Below, piece by piece: positions 35,141 through 43,184 of a DNA stretch of 64,000 nucleotides; position 1 is the first letter of the stretch, and each line of letters starts with the position of its first letter. The stretch is from Streptomyces sp. DvalAA-43. Its GTDB lineage: Bacteria; Actinomycetota; Actinomycetes; Streptomycetales; Streptomycetaceae. The notes under the pieces are model-generated. The model did no database searches and was not told where the DNA came from. It saw only the letters and a list, made by a program, of their open reading frames with translations. The DNA is taken from contig NZ_FMBW01000043.1 in assembly GCF_900091725.1 (NCBI RefSeq), positions 186,001 through 250,000 of the forward strand, in the 5' to 3' direction. The position numbers and the translations under genes are program-made.

Positions 35141-36214
35141 ATGAGACTGACCGACATATCGCTGAATTGGCTGCTTCCGGGCGCCGTGCTGCTCGTGGGA
35201 GTCCTGGCGGCGGTGGCGGTGGTCGCACGCGGCAAGCGCGCCGCCGACACATCCCCGGCCGACGACAGCTGGGAACGCAGCGAGGAGCGCCGCAGACGTA
35301 AGGAGACCCTGTACGCCAGCGCCTCCTATGTGCTGCTGTTCTGCTGTGCGGCGGTCGCCGCCGCACTCTCCTTCCACGGGCTCGTCGGCTTCGGCGAGCA
35401 GAACCTCGGCCTCTCCGGGGGCTGGGAGTACCTCGTCCCCTTCGGCCTCGACGGCGCGGCCATGTTCTGTTCCGTACTCGCGGTGCGCGAGGCCAGCCAC
35501 GGTGACGCGGCGCTGGGCTCGCGTCTGCTCGTGTGGACGTTCGCCGGTGCCGCCGCCTGGTTCAACTGGGTGCACGCGCCGCGCGGCATCGACCACGCGG
35601 GCGCCCCGCACTTCTTCGCGGGGATGTCGCTCTCGGCGGCCGTGCTCTTCGACCGGGCACTGAAGCAGACCCGCCGGGCCGCGCTGCGCGAGCAGGGCCT
35701 GGTGCCCCGCCCGCTGCCGCAGATCCGGATCGTGCGGTGGCTGCGTGCTCCCCGGGAGACCTTCGGCGCCTGGTCGCTGATGCTGCTGGAAGGCGTACGC
35801 ACGCTGGACGAGGCGGTCGAGGAAGTACGTGAGGACAGGCGGGAGAAGGAGCAGAACCGCCTGCGCAGGAAGGACCAGGAGAAGCTGGACCGGGCCCACA
35901 TCAAGGCGCTGAACCGGCAGAACCGGGCCTGGCGCCGGGTCGGCCGAGGCGGCACCCAGGTGGACGTCCAGGCCATCGCCCCCGCGGCGGGCTCCACACA
36001 GTCCGTCGTGGAGCCCGCCATATCCGAGCCGGGACAACTGCCGTTGCGCCCCCGGCCATCCCTGCAAGCCGTGACGGGTCCGAGCGCCGCCTCGGAGCGG
36101 AGCCCGGATGATCCCGTCACCGTCGACCTCACCGCGGAGGACGACACCCAGGCGCTGCCCCGGCTCGATTCGCTGGAGCGGAAGCTGAAGGATCTGGAGC
36201 AGCAGTTCGGCTGA
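35141..36214 (+). CDS. DUF2637 membrane protein (spread-protein-like)
   Basis: A 357-residue protein. One hydrophobic segment opens it (LLPGAVLLVGVLAAVAVVA), followed by a charged stretch and then the DUF2637 domain with four hydrophobic segments (ASYVLLFCCAAVAAALSF, YLVPFGLDGAAMFCSVLAV, LLVWTFAGAAAWFNWVHAP, FFAGMSLSAAVLFDRAL). A long charged, probably coiled region (EEVREDRREKEQNRLRRKDQ) and a disordered tail ending in a short coil (LERKLKDLEQQF) complete it. DUF2637 occurs in Streptomyces chromosomal and plasmid spread (Spd) proteins, but its function is unknown. The start is the ATG at 35141 after AAGGGA. No mobile-element genes are nearby. Confidence 0.8.
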   Translation: MRLTDISLNWLLPGAVLLVGVLAAVAVVARGKRAADTSPADDSWERSEERRRRKETLYASASYVLLFCCAAVAAALSFHGLVGFGEQNLGLSGGWEYLVPFGLDGAAMFCSVLAVREASHGDAALGSRLLVWTFAGAAAWFNWVHAPRGIDHAGAPHFFAGMSLSAAVLFDRALKQTRRAALREQGLVPRPLPQIRIVRWLRAPRETFGAWSLMLLEGVRTLDEAVEEVREDRREKEQNRLRRKDQEKLDRAHIKALNRQNRAWRRVGRGGTQVDVQAIAPAAGSTQSVVEPAISEPGQLPLRPRPSLQAVTGPSAASERSPDDPVTVDLTAEDDTQALPRLDSLERKLKDLEQQFG

Positions 36215-36228
36215 TCCGCAGTTCACTT

Positions 36229-36266
36229 GGCCCTGACGGGCCGGCCCCGGCCGGCCCGTCAGGGCC
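36229..36266. terminator. Strong convergent terminator
   Basis: GGCCCTGACGGGCCGG (36229-36244) pairs perfectly with CCGGCCCGTCAGGGCC (36251-36266) around a 6-base loop and is followed by TTTC. The 16-bp stem ends the DUF2637 transcript and includes the stop codon of the opposite-strand gene. Confidence 0.88.
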
Positions 36267-36714
36267 TTTCGCCGTCCAGCTCGAACCAGACGACCTTGCC
36301 CAGCGCGTGGGCACCGACCCCCCAGGCGTCGGCGAGGCTCTGCACCAGGAACAGCCCCCGGCCATGCGTACCGTCGTCGGCGTTCGGTACGTACGGCAGG
36401 GGCAGTCCGGGCACGAAGTCCCGTACCTCCACCCGCAGGGCGGTGGGCGCCACGCTCACCGTGACGACCGCGCCGTGTCCCGTGTGGATCAGCGCGTTGG
36501 TCACCAGCTCGCTGAGCAGGAGCTCGGCCACCTGGGCAGGCTCCTCCCGCCATCGGTAGCGCAGGAACTCCCGTAACGCCGAACGCACTTCGCCCACGGC
36601 CGCCAGATCGGCATGGGCCAGTCTGCGACGCAGCCGGACCGGCTGCCGCCCCTTCGCCCCCGGCTCGTGCGAGGCTCCGCCCCCCATGGAATCGGCATCT
36701 CCCTGACGCTCCAT
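36259..36714 (-). CDS. ATP-binding anti-sigma-factor-like protein (HATPase_c_2, RsbW/SpoIIAB type)
   Basis: A 151-residue GHKL-type ATPase. The N-box is LLLSELVTNALIHTGHG (about residues 65-81), the G1-like block VEVRDFVPGLPLPYVPNADD (about 95-114), and the G2/lid HGRGLFLVQSLADAWGV. Streptomyces genomes encode dozens of such proteins; some are anti-sigma kinases, and many have no known partner. No cognate sigma or anti-anti-sigma gene is adjacent. I chose the ATG at 36714 after GGGGAGACG; a GTG at 36732 is possible. Its last codons lie inside the terminator stem. Confidence 0.82.
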   Translation of the reverse strand: MERQGDADSMGGGASHEPGAKGRQPVRLRRRLAHADLAAVGEVRSALREFLRYRWREEPAQVAELLLSELVTNALIHTGHGAVVTVSVAPTALRVEVRDFVPGLPLPYVPNADDGTHGRGLFLVQSLADAWGVGAHALGKVVWFELDGERP

Positions 36715-36997
36715 CGTCTCCCCCGCCCGCACAGTTCATCGCCCCCTGCTCGTCGTCCGGTCTCCCGTGGTGTCCGCTTCTCGTCGAGCTCCTCCGCGGA
36801 ACGTGTTCACCGGATGCATGCCCCGCAGACGAGCCGCCACGCTTGTCGACTCATCAATAAGTGAACAGAGGTCCGGAACCGGTCCGGGGACCGCCGGACA
36901 CACGCACGACACATTTCCTTCCCCCGGGTTAACTTCCAAAAAATTCACATCGGTTGACGTTGACGGGACCGTGTCTACGCGCGTCATCATGGTGGCT

Positions 36998-37420
36998 ATG
37001 CGAATCCCCCCACGGATCACCACGCTCGGTGGCGCAGCCGCCCTCCTGTCCGTCCTCCTCGTCGGCGCCCCGGCCTCCGCGGCCTCCGCCACGACCAACT
37101 CCACCGCCTCCGCCTCCGCCGTCTCCTTCACCTCGGTCGGCAGCGTCTGCTACTCGGCGCTGCCCTCCCAGGCGCACGACACCCTCCACCTGATCGATGT
37201 CGGCGGCCCGTTCCCGTACTCGCAGGACGGCGTCGTCTTCCAGAACCGTGAAGGCGTCCTGCCCAGCCAGAGCACCGGCTACTACCACGAGTACACGGTC
37301 ATCACCCCCGGCTCCCCGACCCGCGGTGCGCGACGGATCGTCACCGGCGAGAAGGCGCAGGAGGACTACTACACCGGCGACCACTACGCCACCTTCGACC
37401 TGATCGACCAGGGCTGCTGA
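36998..37420 (+). CDS. Secreted guanyl-specific ribonuclease of the RNase Sa (T1/N1) family
   Basis: A 140-residue precursor with a signal peptide (LGGAAALLSVLLVGAPASAAS). The rest aligns with RNase Sa of S. aureofaciens (96 residues) at a constant offset of 44. The catalytic Glu54, Arg65, Arg69 and His85 equivalents are Glu98, Arg109, Arg113 and His129, and the disulfide pair Cys7-Cys96 is Cys51-Cys140. The landmark GPFPYSQDGVVFQNRE is intact. It cleaves RNA after guanosine outside the cell. The start may be ATG 36998 or the in-frame ATG 36989. A barstar-like inhibitor follows 110 bases downstream, behind a strong stem-loop. Confidence 0.93.
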   Translation: MRIPPRITTLGGAAALLSVLLVGAPASAASATTNSTASASAVSFTSVGSVCYSALPSQAHDTLHLIDVGGPFPYSQDGVVFQNREGVLPSQSTGYYHEYTVITPGSPTRGARRIVTGEKAQEDYYTGDHYATFDLIDQGC

Positions 37421-37439
37421 AGCCCGGACCCTCCGGACC

Positions 37440-37475
37440 GATCCGCGCCGCAGCCCCCCACCTGCGGCGCGGATC
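37440..37475 (+). terminator. Stem-loop between the RNase and barstar genes
   Basis: GATCCGCGCCGCAG (37440-37453) pairs perfectly over 14 bases with CTGCGGCGCGGATC (37462-37475) around an 8-base loop. No T tract follows, as is common at this GC content. It should block most readthrough from the RNase gene into the inhibitor gene. Confidence 0.82.
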
Positions 37476-37530
37476 ACGGACCGGGGACAGCCGGCGGAGC
37501 CGTACGCTCCGCGGCTTGTACGCTCCCCCC

Positions 37531-37920
37531 ATGACCGTGACCTATGTGATCGACGGCTCCCGGGTCACCGGCCTGGAGCGGTTCTGGGAAGTGATCGGCG
37601 AGGCCGTGAACGGACCGGGCGGCTATTTCGGCCGCAACCTCGACGCCCTCGCGGACTGTCTCGGCGGCGGGATGGGCACCCCGGACGACGGCGATTTCGC
37701 CTGGGAATGGCGGGACCACACCGTCTCCACACGGGCCCTGGGCCACGAGGAGACGGCCCGCTGGCTGCGGCAGAGCCTGGACCGGGTGGATCCCACCAAC
37801 CGGGCGGCGGTCCGACAGCGGCTGGACGAGGCCCTGGCCGGACGGGGCCCGACACTCTTCGAGCTGATCGTGGAGATCCTGACGGACGGCACGCCGCCCG
37901 GCGGGCTGCGGCTGCGGTGA
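37531..37920 (+). CDS. Barstar family ribonuclease inhibitor
   Basis: A 129-residue cytoplasmic protein with the barstar core: IDGSRVTGLERFWEVIGEAV, then GYFGRNLDALADCLGGGMG, matching barstar's YYGENLDALWDCLTG. The central helix and following loop carry the acidic residues (Asp in NLDAL and LADC) that fill the RNase active site in barnase-barstar and RNase Sa-inhibitor complexes. The length is a little above the 90 residues of barstar but normal for Streptomyces Sa inhibitors. Next to an RNase Sa gene, it is the obvious immunity protein. The start is the ATG at 37531. A stem-loop upstream implies its own promoter. Confidence 0.9.
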   Translation: MTVTYVIDGSRVTGLERFWEVIGEAVNGPGGYFGRNLDALADCLGGGMGTPDDGDFAWEWRDHTVSTRALGHEETARWLRQSLDRVDPTNRAAVRQRLDEALAGRGPTLFELIVEILTDGTPPGGLRLR

Positions 37921-37938
37921 ACCGATGAGGTTCGGCAG

Positions 37939-37977
37939 GGCCGGCCCGCGGAAGGGGCTCCCCTCCACAGGCCGGCC
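37939..37977. terminator. Stem-loop between barstar and collagenase genes
   Basis: GGCCGGCC occurs at 37939-37946 and 37970-37977 (self-complementary arms). GGAAGGGG and CCCCTCC can pair inside, giving a composite hairpin between these convergent genes. Confidence 0.5.
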
Positions 37978-37992
37978 GTTGTCAGGTGGTGC

Positions 37993-40398
37993 TCAGTACT
38001 GGGTGGAGACGGACACACCGTCGAACTTCTCGACGCCGTGCAGGCTGATGAAGTGGTATCCGGGTTGCGGGTTGTCGATGGTCAGCGTGTGCGCGTTCCC
38101 GGCGCCGACGGCCCGGCTGGTGTAGGCGGAGGTGGTCGCCCAGCCGTTCGCGTTGTAGTAGAGGTCGGCGTCGCCCGTACCGCCCGACGTGGTGATCTTC
38201 AGCTGGGTGGTGCCCTCCGGAATGATCACGTACAGGTAGGCGTAGTCGCCCTTGACGGCCGCCAGCCCGCTGCGCTTGCAGTCCTTGCCCAGCTCCCGGG
38301 TGTCGCTCGCCGTGCACTCGGCCGCCGGGTCGGTGGGCGGGTTGGTGGTGTCGCTGCCGCAGCTGCCGGCCGCGCAGGCGGTCAGCCAGGTGTTCCAGTC
38401 GGCGTCGTACCGGCTGCCGATGGTCGAGGTGAGCAGGGTGCGGGCACCGTTCCAGTCACCCTTGCGGTAGAGGCCGAGGAGGGTGTCGACGTCCGAGCGG
38501 TGCGACTGGAGCATGTAACGGACCGCCAGGTAGCCCCAGTTGTACACGCGGGTCTGGTCGGCGTTGTCGTACGTGGTGTCGAACAGGGTCCGCAGGGTGT
38601 AGGTGTGGTTCGCCGCCTGGGCCACGGCGTCGTCGTAGGTGACCTTGCGGTACGAGTAGGAGACGTACTCCGCGAAGCCCTCGACCCACCAGACGGTCGG
38701 CGTGGTCATCCCGGCCTCGAAGTCCCCGTACATGTCGAAGCGGCCGTCGAGGTAGTGCGTGTACTCGTGGTTCAGGTTCCAGATCTGGAACTCGGGACGG
38801 ACCCACTCGGCCTCGTAGGCGATGAAGCGGGGCTGGTTGCCGGCCGCCGCGGGGTCGCCCTCCAGGTACATGCCGCCGTTGTTGGTGTCGATGCCGTAGA
38901 TCGCTCCGGCGTAGGTCTGGTAGTCGGCGCTGGAGTCGAAGACCACGACCTCGATGGTGTTGTTGCGGTCGTCGGCGACCGCGCCGTTGTCCCGGACCAC
39001 CTCGTGGAAGTAGGCGTCCTGGTTGCGCAGACTGGTGCAGCTCGCGGCGAGGTCCTCGGTGGACATCTGCTGCGCCAGGATGTGGATGCTGTCGCTACAG
39101 GTGTAATTCACCGGCAGGACGGCGGCCTTGAGGCGCGTCGCGAGGTCGCAGGCGTTGTAGTACGAGCAGTTCGCCTTGTCGTAGGAGTCGACCATCTGTG
39201 CCAGGGCGACCCAGAGCGGGGCGGTGGGGCCGGTGATGGAGCTCTTGCCGAGCAGGTCGGCCGCGAGCGGGCTGGCCTTGGCGCGCAGGGACGTCTCCTG
39301 GAGGAAACGGCCGAGCTCAAGTCCCGCGTTGGAGGCCAGGAACGACTGCTTCGTACCCAGCAGGTCCAGGTGGTTCGCGGCGAAGTCGTGCAGCGCGTTC
39401 AGCACGCTGGGGTCGGCCTCGATCGCGCTGATGAACTCGGGCACCTGGTGGCCTCGGAACATCACCGTGTACACGCTGTTCACGGCATTGACCATGTACC
39501 AGGAGCTGTTGTACGAGGAGTTGTAGTCGGCCAGCAACCGCTTGACGACGGACAGATAGCGGGCGTTCTGCACGGCGCTGTCGATCAGGATGACGGCCTC
39601 GGAAAGGGTCTCGCCGTTGGCGTCGGTGACGTCGAAGGCGTGCGAGGAGCCGAAGAACGCGTCGAGTCCGCCCTGGATGGCCGTGGTCAGCTGCTGCCCG
39701 TACTCCCCCACGGTGCCGGGGTCGTAGTACTGCACGTAGTAACCGGCCCGGAGGAAGAGGACCAGCTGGGGCATGCCGGTGCTGCTGTCGCCGGGATAGG
39801 AGGCCGATCCGTCGCGCAGGGCGTTGGCGATGGTGACCATCTGCTCTTCCCGGAAGGCGAGATAGCCGTCGTTGCCCTTCACGTTGAACAGGGTGTTGAC
39901 GCAGTCGGTGGTCGATGACTTGACCTGCTCGACCAGGGCACTGCCGGTACGGCTGGTGAAGTCGGAGACATTGCACGCGGCGGCGGTGCCGGCCATCCCC
40001 TTGGCCTTGGCCTTGGCGCGGGCTCCGGCCTTCATCGAGGGAGCCAGGTGGCTCGGGAGCGCGGCGCCGGGGTCGTCGTAATCCCGCTTGAGCGCGTCCT
40101 TGGACGCGGACAGCGGCGGCCGGTCGGCGGCCTTGAGGGCCGTACGGCCGGCATGGGCGGCGTCGCCGGTGGGTGCGGTCAGCGCCTGGGCGGAGGGACC
40201 GCCCGGGTCTGCGGATCCCCTCTCCTCGCGCGCCGATGCGGCGTCGGCGTTGCGGGCATGGCCCGCCGCCGCGGCCGAGGTGCCGGGGCGCTGCCCCACG
40301 GCCTGGCTCGGTGCGGTGAACAGGCCAACGCCCAGGCATGCTGCCAGGACCACAGTGGACAGTCCGGTGAATCTCTGTCGAACCGTTCGGTTCTTCAC
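37993..40398 (-). CDS. Secreted collagenase-like metallopeptidase (M9)
   Basis: An 801-residue exported peptidase. The signal peptide lies around TVVLAACLGVGLFTAPSQAV. The activator and peptidase parts of M9 collagenases follow. The zinc motif is LNHEYTHYLDGRF (HExxH, about residue 541), and the third ligand Glu is in WWVEGFAEYVSYSY (about 572). The C-terminal 110 residues form a PPC (pre-peptidase C-terminal) domain (TTQLKITTSGGTGDADLYY). These enzymes cut native or denatured collagen. The start is GTG at 40398, with GGGAGG six bases upstream. It is divergent from an Xaa-Pro aminopeptidase and close to hydroxyproline genes, which strengthens collagen as the substrate. Confidence 0.9.
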   Translation of the reverse strand: MKNRTVRQRFTGLSTVVLAACLGVGLFTAPSQAVGQRPGTSAAAAGHARNADAASAREERGSADPGGPSAQALTAPTGDAAHAGRTALKAADRPPLSASKDALKRDYDDPGAALPSHLAPSMKAGARAKAKAKGMAGTAAACNVSDFTSRTGSALVEQVKSSTTDCVNTLFNVKGNDGYLAFREEQMVTIANALRDGSASYPGDSSTGMPQLVLFLRAGYYVQYYDPGTVGEYGQQLTTAIQGGLDAFFGSSHAFDVTDANGETLSEAVILIDSAVQNARYLSVVKRLLADYNSSYNSSWYMVNAVNSVYTVMFRGHQVPEFISAIEADPSVLNALHDFAANHLDLLGTKQSFLASNAGLELGRFLQETSLRAKASPLAADLLGKSSITGPTAPLWVALAQMVDSYDKANCSYYNACDLATRLKAAVLPVNYTCSDSIHILAQQMSTEDLAASCTSLRNQDAYFHEVVRDNGAVADDRNNTIEVVVFDSSADYQTYAGAIYGIDTNNGGMYLEGDPAAAGNQPRFIAYEAEWVRPEFQIWNLNHEYTHYLDGRFDMYGDFEAGMTTPTVWWVEGFAEYVSYSYRKVTYDDAVAQAANHTYTLRTLFDTTYDNADQTRVYNWGYLAVRYMLQSHRSDVDTLLGLYRKGDWNGARTLLTSTIGSRYDADWNTWLTACAAGSCGSDTTNPPTDPAAECTASDTRELGKDCKRSGLAAVKGDYAYLYVIIPEGTTQLKITTSGGTGDADLYYNANGWATTSAYTSRAVGAGNAHTLTIDNPQPGYHFISLHGVEKFDGVSVSTQY

Positions 40399-40733
40399 GT
40401 GCCGCCTCCCAGCGGAGTGGTGGCCGCGCAACGAGGCGCGGCTGTGGGGGAATGCGCGGGGGCGGTGCCAGTCCGGGTCCGACCGCTCTGACGTTGTGTC
40501 ATGAGCACGGCTCCTCCCTCTGCGCGCTGTACAATGGCACATGTCACATGTCCTTAGGAAGCCCTCTCACGCACATTCATCTGCGCGACAACTTCCTTTT
40601 TCCGTACGGAATTTGGGATACGGCTCACGCACGCCGGTCGCCATCACCGCGTTTTCGGTCGCCGGACCACCGCGTCCCGACAGAGCCCGGAGCCCCGCGC
40701 CGGGCACCTACCGAGCCCCGAGGAGCAAGGCCC
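40399..40733. promoter_or_regulatory. 335-base divergent control region: collagenase / Xaa-Pro aminopeptidase
   Basis: No gene is visible. ATGTCACAT (40541-40549), the reverse complement of ATGTGACAT, lies in GGCACATGTCACATGTCC. A TACAAT (-10-like, 40530-40535) sits directly upstream of it, as expected if a repressor blocks the aminopeptidase promoter. A second perfect palindrome, TTCCGTACGGAA, is at 40600-40611. Sharing one operator would let both divergent genes respond together. Confidence 0.6.
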
Positions 40734-42206
40734 GTGCCCCACTACCCCTCCGCGCCCCGTACCGGCAGCCACGACCTGCCGGTGTCATCCGCCCTGGACA
40801 CCTTCATGCGTACGGCATGGACGGACACCCCCCTGCCGACCGACGCCCGCGCCCCCTCCTACGACGCCACCCCCGCCCGCCGCGCCCGGCTCGCCGCCCG
40901 CTTCCCCGGCGAGCGCCTGGTCATTCCGGCCGGGGCACTCGCCGTCCGCTCCAACGACACCGACCACCGGTTCCGGCCGCACACCGGCTACGCCTGGCTC
41001 ACCGGCCTGACCGGCGAGGACCAAGCCGGTCACGTACTCGTCCTGGAACCGGACGGTGACGAACGGCACGAAGCGGTGCTGTATCTGCGGCCCCGGTCAC
41101 CGCGCACCGGTCAGGAGTTCTACCGTGACCGCAGATACGGGGAGTTCCGGGTCGGGCGCAGGCCCGACCTGGCGGAGGCCGCCCGGCTGACCGGCATCCG
41201 CTGCGCCCGTCTGGACGCCTGGGAGAAGCTGCTCACCGGGCCGCAGCCGCCGGTCAGGTTCCTGAGCGGCGTGGACCCGTCCGTCGACGAACTCCTGCGC
41301 TGTCGAAGCACGTTCCCGCTCGGGCGCTCGGCGCCGGCCGGGCTCGAAGCGGTCCTCAGCGAGCTCCGGCTCGTCAAGGACCCCTGGGAAGTCGGGCAGT
41401 TGCAGCAGGCCGTCGACGCGACGACAGCGGGCTTCGAGGACGTGGTCCGAAGCCTGCCGCAGGCACTGCGGCACCCGCGCGGCGAGCGCTGGATCGAGGG
41501 CGTCTTCGATCTGCGGGCCCGGCTGGAGGGGAACGGTCCGGGCTACTCCACGATCGCCGCGGCCGGGGCACACGCCTGTGTTCTGCACTGGATCCGCAAC
41601 GACGGACCGCTGGAACGCGACCAGTTGCTGCTTCTGGACGCCGGAGTGGAGACCGACACGCTCTACACCGCCGACATCACCCGCACCCTGCCTCTGTCCG
41701 GCCGTTTCTCCCCTGTGCAGCGCACCGTCTACGAGCTGGTGCTCGCCGCGCAGGACGCGGGCATCGCGGCCCTGCGCCCGGGGGCGCGCTTCCGTGACTT
41801 CCATCTGGCGGCCATGCGGGTCATCGCCGAAGGTCTGCACGAGTGGGGCGTGCTGCGGATGTCCGCGGACGAGGCACTCGACCCGGACAACGGCCTCTAC
41901 CGCCGGTACACGCTGTGCAGCAGTGGCCACATGCTCGGCATGGACGTGCACGACTGTGCGCAGGCACGGGCCAATTCCTATCTGGACGGGCGTCTGGAAC
42001 CGGGTCAGGTGCTGACCGTGGAACCCGGGCTCTACCTCCAGCCCGACGACGGAACACTGCCGCGGTCGCTGCGCGGGATCGGGGTGCGGATCGAGGACGA
42101 CCTCGTGATCACGGCCGACGGGGCCCGCCTCATGTCGTCGGCGCTGCCGCGCACCGCCGACGGCATCGAGGAGTGGATGGGCTCGCTGCTGGAGAGCCGG
42201 GCCTGA
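40734..42206 (+). CDS. Xaa-Pro aminopeptidase (M24B)
   Basis: A 490-residue cytoplasmic metallopeptidase of the PepP/AMP type. The N-terminal AMP_N domain has ARFPGERLVIPAGALAVRSN and DHRFRPHTGYAWLTGLTGED. The pita-bread domain has all five metal ligands: Asp in LLLLDAGVETD (about 301) and ADITRTLP (about 313), His in CSSGHMLGMDVHD (about 398), Glu in VEPGLYLQPDD (about 429) and Glu in VRIEDDLVI (about 453). It removes the N-terminal residue before proline, which suits Gly-Pro-Hyp peptides from collagen. The start is GTG 40734, with AGGAG eight bases upstream. Confidence 0.92.
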   Translation: MPHYPSAPRTGSHDLPVSSALDTFMRTAWTDTPLPTDARAPSYDATPARRARLAARFPGERLVIPAGALAVRSNDTDHRFRPHTGYAWLTGLTGEDQAGHVLVLEPDGDERHEAVLYLRPRSPRTGQEFYRDRRYGEFRVGRRPDLAEAARLTGIRCARLDAWEKLLTGPQPPVRFLSGVDPSVDELLRCRSTFPLGRSAPAGLEAVLSELRLVKDPWEVGQLQQAVDATTAGFEDVVRSLPQALRHPRGERWIEGVFDLRARLEGNGPGYSTIAAAGAHACVLHWIRNDGPLERDQLLLLDAGVETDTLYTADITRTLPLSGRFSPVQRTVYELVLAAQDAGIAALRPGARFRDFHLAAMRVIAEGLHEWGVLRMSADEALDPDNGLYRRYTLCSSGHMLGMDVHDCAQARANSYLDGRLEPGQVLTVEPGLYLQPDDGTLPRSLRGIGVRIEDDLVITADGARLMSSALPRTADGIEEWMGSLLESRA

Positions 42207-42366
42207 CGACCGGCCCCGCCGCCGGTGCCGGCGGTGGGGCCGGCGGTGGGGGCGGGGGTGTGGCCGGTGCCGGCGGTTGGGCAGCCGGCGAGGGTGTGGA
42301 CTGAAGCAGGGGGGCAGAGGGCGGGGGTGGTGGGGCTGAAGCAGGGACAGCAGGGCCGACGGCGGG
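42207..42366. repeat. G-rich intergenic repeats with a terminator stem
   Basis: GGCCCCGCCGCCGG (42212-42225) pairs with CCGGCGGTGGGGCC (42228-42241), one G-T wobble, just after the aminopeptidase stop: a likely bidirectional terminator. The rest is a run of variants of CCGGCGGTGGGG and GGGGGTGTGG. CTGAAGCAGGG is repeated at about 42302 and 42337. The opposing gntR gene ends at 42367. Confidence 0.6.
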
Positions 42367-43095
42367 TCAGGCCTCCGTGACCGGGAGCGAGACCCTTCTG
42401 ATCTGCCTGCCACCTGCGCCCGTGTCGTTGGGTTCCTCCTCGGCCCAGAGGTTCCTGACATGTGACATATGAGCCAGCATGCACCTCTCGGCGCGCTCCG
42501 CGTTCCCGGCGATCAGGAGGTCGAGCAGTTGGCCGTGCTCCTCGGCCGACTGGACCAACAGCCCGGTTTCGGCGAGCCGGTTCAGCCCGAAGAGCCGTGA
42601 TCGCTTGCGCAGATTGCTGACCTCCTCCACCAGGCGGCGGTTTCCGGCCAGGCCCAGCAGTTCGAGGTGGAAGCGGCGGTCGGCCTCCAGGTAGCCGATG
42701 ATGTCGTGCTCGGCGGCGGCCGCGACGATCGCCTGGGCGAGCGGCCGCAGCGCCTCCAGCTCCTTGGTCCGGCCCATCCGGGCGATGCGGCCGACGGTGG
42801 GGACCTCGATCATGACCCGCAGCTCGGTGAAGTCGTCGAGGTCCTGTTCGGTCAACTCCGTTATCCGGAAACCCTTGTTGCGCACGGCTTCCACCAGGCC
42901 CTCGCGGGCCAGGTCGAGCATGGCCTCGCGGACCGGGGTGGCGGACACCCCGAAGTCGGCGGCGAGAGCGGGCGCTGAGTAGATCACGCCCGGACGGAGG
43001 TCCCCCGCGATGAGGGCCGCCCTGAGGGCGTTTGCCACCCGGTCACGCAAGTGCTCCTGCGCGGAGATGGCGTTGAGCGTCGTCAGGCGGGCCAT
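42367..43095 (-). CDS. GntR family regulator with FCD domain, probable controller of the hydroxyproline genes
   Basis: A 242-residue regulator of standard FCD size. The winged helix is at about 15-80 (LRDRVANALRAALIAG, YSAPALAADFGVSATPVREA, NKGFRITE). The FCD domain is at about 95-220, with likely metal ligands in DRRFHLELLGLAGN and SAEEHGQLLDLL. It lies directly downstream of the hydroxyproline enzyme genes and in the same orientation. GGAGG precedes the ATG at 43095. ATGTCACGT (43135-43143) lies 40 bases upstream, overlapping a TATTCT -10-like element, so it may regulate itself. An exact ATGTGACAT also occurs inside its own 3' coding part (42460-42468). Confidence 0.85.
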   Translation of the reverse strand: MARLTTLNAISAQEHLRDRVANALRAALIAGDLRPGVIYSAPALAADFGVSATPVREAMLDLAREGLVEAVRNKGFRITELTEQDLDDFTELRVMIEVPTVGRIARMGRTKELEALRPLAQAIVAAAAEHDIIGYLEADRRFHLELLGLAGNRRLVEEVSNLRKRSRLFGLNRLAETGLLVQSAEEHGQLLDLLIAGNAERAERCMLAHMSHVRNLWAEEEPNDTGAGGRQIRRVSLPVTEA

Positions 43096-43127
43096 ATTCT
43101 GTTCCTCCAGCGCCGTACGGGGCCTCA

Positions 43128-43147
43128 GAATACAATGTCACGTTTCC
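43128..43147 (-). promoter_or_regulatory. Candidate operator before gntR
   Basis: Plus-strand AGAATACAATGTCACGTT contains ATGTCACGT, one base off ATGTCACAT. On the minus strand, TATTCT (43133-43128) could be the -10 of the gntR promoter, so a protein bound here would block it. Confidence 0.5.
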
Positions 43148-43184
43148 ATCAGGGCCCATCGTTCCGGAGCTGTGGACAACTCGC

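Noticed and set aside
35141..36214. DUF2637 protein as evidence for an integrated plasmid or ICE
   Set aside because: No integrase, replication or transfer gene and no tRNA attachment site is visible; chromosomal DUF2637 genes are common in Streptomyces.
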